From: Cercophora sp. LCS_1 | Taxonomy: Eukaryota; Ascomycota; Sordariomycetes; Sordariales; Lasiosphaeriaceae | Length of the DNA stretch: 64,000 nucleotides | Direction: 5' to 3' | Assembly (NCBI GenBank): GCA_036250225.1 | Contig: JAPZLL010000034.1 | Coordinates: forward strand, 105,423 to 169,422 | Shown here: positions 54,986-64,000 of the stretch, piece after piece | Layout of the letters: each line of letters begins with the position of its first letter | Position numbering within the stretch: position 1 is the stretch's first letter | Program-made: the position numbers and the translations under genes | Notes under the pieces: model-generated | What the model was told of the DNA's origin: nothing | Database searches by the model: none | Seen by the model: only the letters and a program-made list of their open reading frames with translations

Positions 54986-56530
54986 TTATGGCGTGGGCTG
55001 ATCCTCCATGCCCATGCTCCAACTTCCGTCCTCCCTCTGTCGAACGTGATCTAACTCTAATCCACCAAGGCTTGCGCCAACAGTCTCTACTTGTCGCACT
55101 TCTTTACGACGTAGCCCCTCGTTCCGCCATGGGTGGGCATCTTCATCATCGTCATCGTCAACGACACGTCGTGAGACTGTTTCCTCTTCTTCCTGGTCAT
55201 CGCTGTCGTCGCGGTGTTGGAGCAGGGCGCTTGTTTCGGCGTCCATGACGATGCCGTCGTTATCTTCCACAGATCTGCCCAGCAGCCTGTCCGGGTTCAT
55301 CCTCAACGGCTGCGGTTGTGGGGAGAAGGGCCTCACCCCCCTTGGTCGGTTGAAATCCGAGAAGACACTGTCGGCATCCCGTTCCTTCGCTGCCGGGGAG
55401 CCCTCTACCGCGCCGGCAAGACTCTGATACCTCTCCGTGTCGACGAGCAAGCTGTCCGTCCTCGGATGCGCCCCGCCAAGCCCGCCCTCCCCGCCAGAAT
55501 CTGCGAGGATGCTCTTGGGCGGCAGGATGCTGAACAACTTACTGCCCTCACCCTCACCGCCTCCTGCACCGCCAAGTCCCTCGCCCCCGATGACCCGTCC
55601 GCTGCCTATCCCAACGGGCTCTTCAGCAGCAAACAGATCAACGCCCTTTTCCAAGATGTCATCCAGTCCACCGCCCGTCCACCCCTTTCTAGCCAGACTC
55701 TCAAAGATATCAACCTCAGCCCTGACAAGACTACAGCTCGCCTCCACAATCCTCACGCTCGTCTCCTGGCTCTCCCTCAGCAGCGTCCTGGCATGCTCCC
55801 CATGCATCTCGGTCAACCCATCCAACTTGGTCGTCAACTCGACCAAATGCGACCGAAACTTGGCCACATCCCGCCTCCTCTGCCGATGCAGTTTCAGGCC
55901 CTCCTTCTCCAGCCGTCGAATCTCCTTCGATTGCGCCGCCACGGCCCGCGCATAACCCTCCTCCTCGTCATCCACCGCGCCCCGCCACTTGTCCAGCTCG
56001 TGGAGCAACGGCACCTCAAACGACCGGTACACCGTCTCGGACAGGATGTGCTGGTGGTTCGCCACCAGGTGCTGCAGCCCCGCGACCGTGAGCAGCGCAT
56101 CGGCCGTGCACGTCGACGCCTTAGCCGCGGCATGGAACGAGCTGCTCATGGAAAAGACGCCGCCGCCGCTCGTTTGGTGGTTGGGCGGGTTCGGGTTAAT
56201 GGGCGGGAGCGCATCGGCGCGGGCTTCTTTGAGGCGGGCGCATGCTTCAAGGGCGGAGCCAAAGGCCGAGGCAGCGGTAGAGAGGGAGGCGAGCGCGAGG
56301 CGGTATGCTTTGGCCGATGTGAGGAGGTCGGCGTAGGCGGTTTGCGAGTGCTCGAGGTCGGCCTTGGTGAGGACGGCGTGGGCGGGTCGCGGTGGTGGGG
56401 GGAGTGGGAGGTTGTATTGCGAGAGGGGGTTTGCCGCCGTGGAGGCGTACGAGTACGTTGGGCTGGCGGGGACAGGGGGTAGTTGGGATAATGTTGGAGA
56501 GGGCGGGGAGGTTGTGGTTGCTGGCGCCAT
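54986..56530 (-). CDS. Ivy1-like BAR-domain phospholipid-binding protein
   Basis: A single exon of 514 residues. A Pro-rich N-terminus precedes a helical BAR-like domain at about 55-290: LTKADLEHSQTAYADLLTSAKAYRLALASLS, ALLTVAGLQHLVANHQHILS, VPLLHELDKWR, then charged helices through SKEIRRLEKEGLK and VRAEVDIFESLARKG. The C-terminal 200 residues are disordered, Gly-rich then acidic, with HPWRNEG and GLELDHVRQREDGSW at the end. This matches fungal Ivy1, which binds phosphatidylinositol 3-phosphate, Ypt7 and Vps33 at the vacuole and restrains membrane fusion and TORC1. The family assignment is moderately strong. Confidence 0.8.
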   Translation of the reverse strand: MAPATTTSPPSPTLSQLPPVPASPTYSYASTAANPLSQYNLPLPPPPRPAHAVLTKADLEHSQTAYADLLTSAKAYRLALASLSTAASAFGSALEACARLKEARADALPPINPNPPNHQTSGGGVFSMSSSFHAAAKASTCTADALLTVAGLQHLVANHQHILSETVYRSFEVPLLHELDKWRGAVDDEEEGYARAVAAQSKEIRRLEKEGLKLHRQRRRDVAKFRSHLVELTTKLDGLTEMHGEHARTLLRESQETSVRIVEASCSLVRAEVDIFESLARKGWTGGGLDDILEKGVDLFAAEEPVGIGSGRVIGGEGLGGAGGGEGEGSKLFSILPPKSILADSGGEGGLGGAHPRTDSLLVDTERYQSLAGAVEGSPAAKERDADSVFSDFNRPRGVRPFSPQPQPLRMNPDRLLGRSVEDNDGIVMDAETSALLQHRDDSDDQEEEETVSRRVVDDDDDEDAHPWRNEGLRRKEVRQVETVGASLGGLELDHVRQREDGSWSMGMEDQPTP

Positions 56531-57227
56531 GATTTCTTATTTGTTTTATTCGTAGGGGACGTTGGCGGTGTGCTGATGTTTTGTTGGAGGGGGTTTGTTT
56601 ACTCTGGTCGATGTTGGGACGAAATGGCGTGCGGAAGATACCGCAATCGCTGAAAGTCGGACTTCCGCCGGTAAAAGTCGGTCCTCGGTGGGCTCTCGGA
56701 ATCAGTTTAGGGAGATGGAGGAGGTCATCGTGTAGTTGACGTAGGCATCGAACGATTGGTGTTGTGCCGTCACTTGGAGCCTGGGGTTGATTGTCCGGAG
56801 AAACAAGGCAACGAGTTCCCTGAGATTACCAACTGGCCTGTGCAGGTCCAGTGTGGGATCTGATTTTCGAGGCTTGTGACGAGCAGGGTCATGGGTGCTG
56901 ATAAGATGGTGCACGTGCCACATCTTCTTGATGGCGGGTGGGGGTCCGTTGATGGGGGTCAGTCGTCGCTTGCTCACTCTCACCAGTGAGATAGATTCGT
57001 GAGGACAAATGTAGTGAGATCAAATGGGATTCAATAGGGATCTTCAGCAATAAAAATGAGTTTAATACAAAACACTGCCATTTATCGATACTGTAGGAAT
57101 GTCTCATTTCCCTTCCAGCCCCTCCTCCCATCTACAAGCTAAACTCCTGGCGGTCACCTCTGATGATCTCCCAACGCCACGATGGTCAGACCCAAAACGT
57201 CACTCACCTAGTTCGTCCTTGACACGT
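56531..57227. other. Spacer between Ivy1 and acyl-protein thioesterase
   Basis: About 700 bp, holding the Ivy1 promoter (it reads leftwards) and the 3' end of the thioesterase gene. No gene seen. Confidence 0.45.
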
Positions 57228-57996
57228 CTACAACTCATCCCTGTTCTCCTCCAACACCTTGGCAATGAACGCCGCGACGTCATCAAGCTCATCCTCGGAC
57301 GCCGAGTGCGCCATGTTCGGATACACCTTCCGACTGGCATCGTAGCCCAGCTCCTTGAGCTTATCAAAGGACCGCTTCCCGAGATCGGTGTGCACAACTG
57401 TGTCCGAGTCACCATGGCCCATGAAGATGGGCGTCGCCTTGTTGAACTCGGGCTTTGGCACCAGATCCGCAAAATGGTTGCTCAGCGCGAGATACGCAGA
57501 CAAGGCCACGATGCCAGCAATCTTCACCTTGGCGGTAAGACCGCTAAAGATGCTGACAACACCACCCTGCGAGAACCCGCCCAAGACGATGCGGTTGGCA
57601 GGGATGCCGGAGTCGATCTCCTTCTGGATCAACTCGTGCACGTATCGCTGCGTCTCGAGAATGCCGTCCTTGTCCTCATGGCGGCGCAATGAGTCCGGGT
57701 CGCCGCCCATCTCAACCTGTTGCTGTTAGGTTATGCCCCGGCCAAAGGTTCGTCTTGTTCAGACTTACAATATCGTACCAGCCCGGCATCCTGTAGCCGC
57801 CGTTGACCGTGATGGGAATTGTCGCAGCGTGAGGGAACACGAACTTGACCTCATTGAGGCGACCCCGCGCCCGCCAGTTGGAGGCAGCAAATGACCAGCC
57901 ATGCCCACTGTCGCCGAGGCCGTGGAAGAAGATGACGGTCGCCGTGTGTCTGGCAGCGGCCGGGACAACGATAGGCGCCCTGTAAGTGAGAGGCAT
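57228..57996 (-). CDS. Acyl-protein thioesterase 1
   Basis: Two exons (57996-57769 and 57716-57228) give 238 residues, the usual size. The alpha/beta-hydrolase fold shows the oxyanion segment FFHGLGDSGHGW, the nucleophile elbow GGFSQGGVV with catalytic Ser, GHGDSDTVV with the Asp, and the His in YPNMAHSAS. The splice joint restores YDIV-EMGGD. APT1 removes palmitate from S-acylated proteins such as Ras and heterotrimeric G-alpha in the cytosol. The first ATG of this frame is at 58239, but MPLTYRAPIVVP at 57996 is the conserved start. Confidence 0.94.
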
Positions 57997-58737
57997 TGTG
58001 GTTGCAATGGACCTTGAAGCGGATGAGTGCTGTTGGAGAAGCGAAATGGTGCCAAAACTGGTGCAGAACGAGAGTGTTTTTCCGTGTGTTTTTTGCACGA
58101 TGCTCAGAACAGATAACAACTGAACTCTTTTTAAGCCGGACGCCCTGTCAGCTTTGGGTTGAAGCTGGGATGAAGTCTTGGGCCCGTTTGCTATTTTGGA
58201 GGAGCCGCAGCCGTTTGGTGGCGCTGGAGATCCTATCAAAAGCGCTGTAGGTTGTGACTTGCATGCGCTGGGTGCGACCGCCCGCCCGCCGACCCCACAC
58301 TCCCCGCGGGCCGGGAAGGCATGGATGTCATGGACAAAAAAAGATACACAGATCTCAGCAACACGAATTCATGAGGTCATTTTGGAACGGGGTTACCGGA
58401 CATAATAAAGACAGCTGGCCTAAAGAACTTTGACCCCCAAGAAGACTAAACGGCGCTATAAAATGTAGGTATTTTGTCAGCTTGAACATCAAATCCCGAC
58501 CCGTTCGAGACCAGCCGGATGGCGTGATTGGCGCAAAAGCGGGTGGGCCATGGAAACGGCTCCTCTTCCAGAACCCCTGAATTATTCAGGCCTTACCAAT
58601 TGCCTTCGCGGCTTTCTTCGGACGCCGAGTGGGCGAGTCTCAATGCTCGATAATAACTAGCATAAAACACCACTTTGATTTATCTCTCTGTCTCTCATGC
58701 CTCCAGCTCAGCTACTCAGATCTGCCCCCAGCCCCCA
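57997..58737. other. Divergent promoter region (thioesterase / dioxygenase)
   Basis: A 741-bp spacer between head-to-head genes. No coding sequence supported. Confidence 0.45.
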
Positions 58738-59879
58738 ATGTGGAGGCGCCTCTTTGTGACGTTGCCAATTCTGGTCCTCGCCGTAGCCTTCCTGCAGTCA
58801 TCGCTCCCTTCTTGGATGCAGCTGAACCGTCTACTCCCCTCCCTATTCAGGCAATCCCTCCACGTCGCCCCACGACAACAACAAACACCAACATCAACCA
58901 TGGCCAAAAAGGCGCCAGTATACTTTTTCAGCCATGGAGGAGTAAGGACCGACCCTCCACGTAGCTCACTCACTGGACTAACATGACCAGCCTGACGTCC
59001 AATACAAAACCGAACACCCAGTGTATCCCATCCTCCAATCCATCGGCAAAGAAATCACCCAAAAAGTAAAACCCAAAGCCGTCGTCGTCTTTAGCGCCCA
59101 CTGGCAAGCCGAGCCAAATGAAATCCACCTCAACAACGCCGTCGAGACCGATCTCATTTATGAGTACGTTCACCCCATCTCCCCATCCTCCATCACCAAC
59201 AACCCCCCCCCCCCCACTTAACACACCCTTCTCATCCCTCCCTCTTTTTTCACACAACTAAACGACGCAAAGTTTCTACGGCTTCCCCCCCGAATTCTAC
59301 AAAGCAACCTTCCCCTCCGTTGGCTCCCCGGACCTCGCACGGAAAATCCAATCCCTCCTCACCGCCGCCCAAATCCCCGCGCGCCCCCTGAAACGCGGTC
59401 TAGACCACGGCGTCTTCTCCGGCTTCAACGTAGCCTTTCCCCCCACCGCCAACCCCCTCAACGTGCCCCTGGTGCAAGTCTCCCTCTTCAACTCCGAAGA
59501 CCCCGACGCGCACTACCGCCTCGGCCAAGCAGTGTCCCCCCTTCGAGACGAAGGGATCGTAATCATCTGCACAGGCATGAGCGTCCACAATCTGAGGGAC
59601 ATGCGGTACGCGTGGGGCGACCCGCGCCCCTTGCCGTATGCGGTGTCGTTTGACAACGCGCTCAAGGAGGCCGTGGAGGCAGACCCGGCAGGGAGACAGG
59701 CCAGGATGCGGGATGTGACCAAGCGGGGGGATGCGAAGCAGGCGCATCCGTGGATGGACCACTTGATGCCTTTGTATATCGCCGCCGGCGCGGCGGGGGA
59801 GGACCGGGGGAAGCAGACGTGGACGTTGCATGAGGGGTCGTTTGCCTGGGCGCAGTATCGGTTTGGGGAGGTAGAATAA
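58738..59879 (+). CDS. DODA-type extradiol ring-cleavage dioxygenase
   Basis: Three exons (58738-58941, 58991-59163, 59273-59879) give 327 residues. From about residue 55 the sequence is a LigB/DODA-family enzyme: VYFFSHGG, AVVVFSAHWQ, DFYGFPPEFY, LDHGVFSGFN, IICTGMSVHNLRDM and MDHLMPLYIAAGAAG. The His residues in SHGG, SAHW and the DHG/DHL motifs fit the non-heme metal site. Such enzymes open catechol rings (4,5-DOPA and related aromatics). The first 54 residues include a hydrophobic stretch (LFVTLPILVLAVAFLQSSL), which is unusual for this cytosolic family; an internal ATG at 58900 (MAKKAPVYF) would give the standard length. Both starts remain possible. Confidence 0.9.
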
Positions 59880-60238
59880 ATGCGACGCGAGATTGTGTGC
59901 CCCTGACTGAGGTTCTCCTGTGCAACATTCAGCTGGCATAAAAAAGGTTCTAGGGGTCGTGTTTTAATTTTCTCGGCTACCACCAATACGGAGCGACCAG
60001 TAGAGAGTGTGCAATGTCCAGACACAAGACTGACATAACGAGTGGTCTAAAACCAAAAAGATTCGACAAGAATCAACAACCTAACGCCTATCGCCACCAT
60101 CCAGCTTTTCAACCCCCCCTCTACATGACCCGGGAGAAGCCCGCATATGTACCTACTCTCCATGTCTCCCCGTTATAACATCCCCATCCCAGCACTTGCT
60201 GTCCCATTAGGTCCCGAGCACCGCCGCAGAAGGAAGAA
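59880..60238. other. Convergent 3' spacer (dioxygenase / MFS)
   Basis: About 360 bp where two genes end towards each other. Nothing coding recognised. Confidence 0.45.
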
Positions 60239-62313
60239 TCAGATGACAACTGCGACATGGTCATCCACGAACTTGGAGATGTCCTCCAAACCCAGGCTGG
60301 CGAGAATCGACACAGCACCAAAGGCAATGCTGCAGTAATACACCCACGGGTAAGCGTGGGAGAAGGCGACCTGGCCCGCCTTGATGATTGCCTCGCCCTT
60401 GACCGCGCCGACGCCAGGGAGGTGCGGAATCTTGTCAACCATCGAGGCCGCCGTGAGCTCGATGATGGTGCCGATCGTCTTGGGGTCTGTGATGCCAAGC
60501 TTGACGCAGGTGCCACCAACCATGTCGTGCAGCTGGGGGCCCAACTTGTTTGCGAAGACGTTGAAGTAGACAGCATAGCCCACGGCACCACCAACAATGC
60601 GAATCGCGATCGTCAGTGAGGTAATGGTCGCAAGGAGGTCCTCGGGGCATATGTACGTGGTCACCATCGAGGCAGGGACAACGATGCCGCCGACGCCGAG
60701 ACCAGCGATGAAGAGAAGGGCGTAGACAGTGTTGGTGTTGTCAACCCGAGCGGCAGCCAGGGATCCACACCCCGCAGTCGCGAGAACCGAAGCGCCGAAG
60801 AGCAGCCACTTGATCTTCCCGCGGAGGAACGACAGCAGGGCAAGCGAGATGAAACAGCCTCCCAAGGTGCCGAAGACGAATGGCATGCCTCGGATGCCAA
60901 CGCCGACGGGACTGCATCATGTTAGCCAAGTCAAGGGAAAAGGGGTTGCCAAGAAACGTTACTCGGCAACAGATAGGGGAGGGATACTTACTCGTGTCCG
61001 TAAACATTGTACGCCTGCGTGGGCCAAATCATGATGACCGAGAAGAAGTTGGCGCCCGAGATGAAAGTGATCACAATTGTGAGGACAAGGGTACGCGGTG
61101 CCCTACCCAGGCGGCGGGGAACCATGGGATAAGGAGTCCCCCAAATCTCCCACACGGCGAAGAAGGTCAGACAAGAAACTCCAATGAAAAGAGGAGCCAA
61201 AACCTCGGTGCTCGTCCAAGGATTCTGATGAAAGCAGTGTTAGAAAAGCGAGCGAGACGAGATAGAATGGTATGGGGCTGTATGTACCTGGTAACCTCCT
61301 CCAAGAAGGCCGACCTCAAGACCAGCCAGTCCAGTGATCGACAGCAAGCCACCGATCAAGTCCATCCGCTTTACGAGCCCAATCTTGTCCTCTCGGGCGC
61401 GCTGCTGGTCGGGTGTTTGCGCCGGCGGGGCATAGAAGAGGAACGTCAGGATCAGCGCGATGCCTGCCATGGAAGCAGACACGGCGCCAATGTACCGCCA
61501 GGAAGACGAAGACGCAATGAGCTGAGCCCACATCACAGACGGGATGAACGGAATGATTGTGGCGACGATGCCGGACAGGTAATATCCCCTCTGAGAGACA
61601 GGGACAAGCTCGGCCACGCCGGCGAGGACCGTGAGCTCGTTGACGCCGGTGCCGACGCCAGTGATGGCCATGCCGCCTGTTGCCATTGTAAGAATCACCA
61701 TCACTCTCTCTCCATGTTAGAAGGGGCACTTACAGATAAAGATTACCATGTCCTTTGCAGTCGAGCACACAATCTGACCGACAACAATCATCAAGCTTCC
61801 CGCCAGGGCGACCCAACGACGGCCCGCAAGATCCGACAGGGCTCCAACGAACGGAGAGATGGCAGCAGTCGCAAGAAGATTGGCCGTGACGAACCAGACC
61901 CAGTAGCGCGCGCCGCCGAGCTCTGAGTAGATGTAATACGGAGCACCAGCCGTAAAGTGTTAGCTGTGATCCACGTCAACAACGCAAAGGAGGGAAAACC
62001 AACCCATCAAATACAAAGGCGCCTGCGCGCTCACCCACATGCAGGCGAGGGTCAACAAAGCCAAAGTTCTCTTGACGCCCAAACGACCATGCTCGCCAGC
62101 CATGCCGTCGGCGCGCTCCACCGCAGAGACGTTCATGTTGGTGCTGCTCTCCCACGCAGTCTGCTGAACACGGGCAGGAACGGGCTCAATGATATTAGCG
62201 TTGGCCGCGTAGCCGGGCGGGTTGACGGTGACAGGCGGAGCGACCTCGGGAGTGACCACCTTGGGTGTGGTGATCGAGGTCTTGTTCGAGGTCTTGTCAG
62301 CGTTCAAAGCCAT
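60239..62313 (-). CDS. MFS transporter of the TRI12 (trichothecene efflux) family
   Basis: Five exons (62313-62004, 61922-61734, 61676-61288, 61224-60992, 60911-60239) give 597 residues. The N-terminal 80 residues are polar and cytosolic. Transmembrane segments follow, including RTLALLTLACMWVSAQAPLYL, FVTANLLATAAISPFVG with LSDLAGRRWV (the MFS motif between TM2 and TM3), AITGVGTGVNELT, TLVLTIVITFISGANFFSV and GLGVGGIVVPAS, up to the last one near PWVYYCSIAFGAVSILASL. Members of this family export small molecules such as trichothecenes or siderophores; the substrate here is unknown. The first intron's acceptor is the least certain: the chosen one gives LYLMELGGARY, shorter than relatives. An ATG at 62361 could extend the N-terminus by 16 residues. 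No biosynthetic cluster is visible beside it. Confidence 0.88.
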
Positions 62314-64000
62314 CCTGTCCTTGAACGCAAACTTGAGCCAGACGTGCTCGCCGAAATGCATTTGGAAATTGCAAAATTGGTGTACAGATCGTGCGCAACA
62401 AAGTTGAACAATTAGAAGGAAGACAAGGCGGGGGGAGAAACGGTGACGGAGGCTCTGCGAAAGAAAAAGAAATGTTCCGATACCTATGTTCGGTTGTGTA
62501 AAGTGGCCGTCTAAGACTAGATAGAAGGTGAGCAACACACACCACCTAGGCGGTCAGGCCCTTTTTCCTTGTACCTGTCTCAAATACTGTTCCTGGAAGG
62601 AGCGCGTCCACTCCACTTCGGGGGAAGGGCGGACGGAAGCTGCGCGGCGCGTCGTGCTGTGAGTGAGAACCCTTCTGACCAACTTACACCCCACCAAGTC
62701 GGCGGTTCGCTCACTTCATCCGATGGTCCACTTGCGCTTTTGTACGTTGACAGTCTCAGAACATGACCAGAGCAGTCCGATGGTGAGGGACGTTCTGGAA
62801 GAACAGGAGATGGCGTCTTGCTTTCTGGCAACCACGTCAAGGCCAGGAGCAGAGCCGACCGGCCCACTGGACTGTGGGCAGAAGCCAACGTATCCAAGCA
62901 GATGGGAAACGGGGGGGGAGGGGCAACACAAACAAGCACGAGCAACCTAACCCAGGAGCAAAAAGCCTGTTGATGTCCAACGACCGACGTTCGTAGTCAA
63001 CTACCCACGCACATACAAACACACGCGCCGCGCAATCCTACAGAGCAATAAGGCCCCGTCATCTCGTTCCCGCCCACGGACGACTTGGAGAGAGAGAGAT
63101 CCCTGCGTCGGTCTAGTAGAGGAGGGCGCCCGGCCTCGCGCCCCGGTGACACGACTTGCACCTAATCCATCGTGTGTGAGATTAAACTGCCCGGGGGCGC
63201 TACGTAAAAAGCTGGGAAGTCGGCGGGTCACGAATGGTACGAGTGCTGGTGCGGCTCTTGGACCTGACATCGGGGAAAACACGCCAGTAACGGGCAGTTG
63301 GCCCAGTCTGCCGGCGCGGAAACGGTGCGGTCTTCGCCTCTCCCGTTTCCAGGACATCAAAGTTGGCAGGCCAACCCCTTCCTAGCTCTCTCTTTTCTCG
63401 CAGTTTCCAACTTTCCCTACCCAACCACGGAAAGGAGGATCATGCTCAATTTCGAAATCCCCCCCCCCCCCCATGAGCTAGGTCTCTCCGACACTGCACT
63501 GCATTTCACCATGGTGTCACCCGGGCTAATTTGAATAACTCGCATTCTCGAGTGTGACCGAGTGTGACCACGTGTGACGACAGACAGCAGAGAGAGGAAA
63601 TGGATCGAGACATAGGTCTGGGAAAACAAAAAAAAACAATGCCCCCTGTTCACCCAAGGAACGGAGCAGCGTCAAACACCAAGGTGAACCTCCGACGCTG
63701 TGGCTCCCGCGCCGCAGGCCGCCGGCCGCCGGCTTGCAAGGGCCGTCGAAGCGCCGGTGAAATGGAGGGTGGTAGGTTGCCGATGTTGTTCGCCAGCAAA
63801 AATCGCCCCTGAACGCTTGCGCGCGCGTGACACAACATTCGCACCCACATCCACATCCGCGTCCTGGGCTTTTGCATGGAGCAGGGCGCGCGGCACCCGC
63901 AAAGACGTGACAGACCGGAAAGAAGGTGGGATGGATGGATTCTCAACGACAAGGTTTGGGAACGCGAGGTTCACCAGCCGCCACGTGCAGCAGCCTCGAT
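62314..64000. other. Right-edge intergenic region
   Basis: About 1.7 kb including the MFS promoter. Short frames exist but none has a recognisable domain. A poly-C run lies near 63460-63470 and a GC-rich palindromic stretch (GCCGGCCGCCGGC) near 63720. No gene can be supported; a gene may begin beyond the edge. Confidence 0.45.

Overview
The window is chromosomal DNA of a filamentous ascomycete, most likely a Sordariomycete. Introns are short (about 45-165 bp) with GT-AG ends and CTAAC-like branch points. The gene set fits: ATG29, COQ4, CENP-T, a TRI12-type MFS pump, a GH76 mannosidase, and a RID-type cytosine methyltransferase of the kind known only from fungi that carry or carried RIP (repeat-induced point mutation). 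No rRNA, tRNA or CRISPR was recognised.

Left part (1-34.6 kb). A poly-C start is followed by a DUF7924-like PD-(D/E)XK protein gene split by one in-frame stop. Then comes a compact run of housekeeping genes: a nucleolar RRM protein (NOP6-like), Rac1 GTPase, CENP-T, SURF1/Shy1, a UBX-domain ER protein, MIX17/CHCHD2, the exosome cofactor LRP1/Rrp47, a mitochondrial ketopantoate-reductase-like protein, PDCD5, COQ4, a SET-domain methyltransferase, an endonuclease III-like DNA glycosylase, the RID methyltransferase (divergent from the glycosylase across 3.2 kb), NUP53 and ATG29.

Middle part (34.6-46.1 kb). This is gene-poor accessory DNA. It holds a decayed 32-bp tandem array (35.1-35.3 kb) and a dense one-strand field of the 10-mer CGCCGGGTTC (36.7-39.1 kb) with neighbours 20-22 or 30-32 bp apart. 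One small single-pass membrane protein gene follows. Then come the remains of what looks like a single giant enzyme: SAM methyltransferase, FAD-linked oxidoreductase, P-loop kinase and phosphoribosyltransferase in one direction, broken by several frameshifts and stops.

Right part (46.4-64 kb). An intact CYP52-like P450 is followed by a GH76 wall mannosidase with a membrane anchor and cytosolic tail, the elongation factor EAF, the vacuolar BAR-like protein Ivy1, acyl-protein thioesterase 1, a DODA-type extradiol dioxygenase with a hydrophobic N-terminus, and a TRI12-family MFS transporter. The last 1.6 kb holds no gene I can support.

Exon boundaries were deduced by eye from splice motifs and family conservation. 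Each multi-exon model was checked to give an open reading frame divisible by three.
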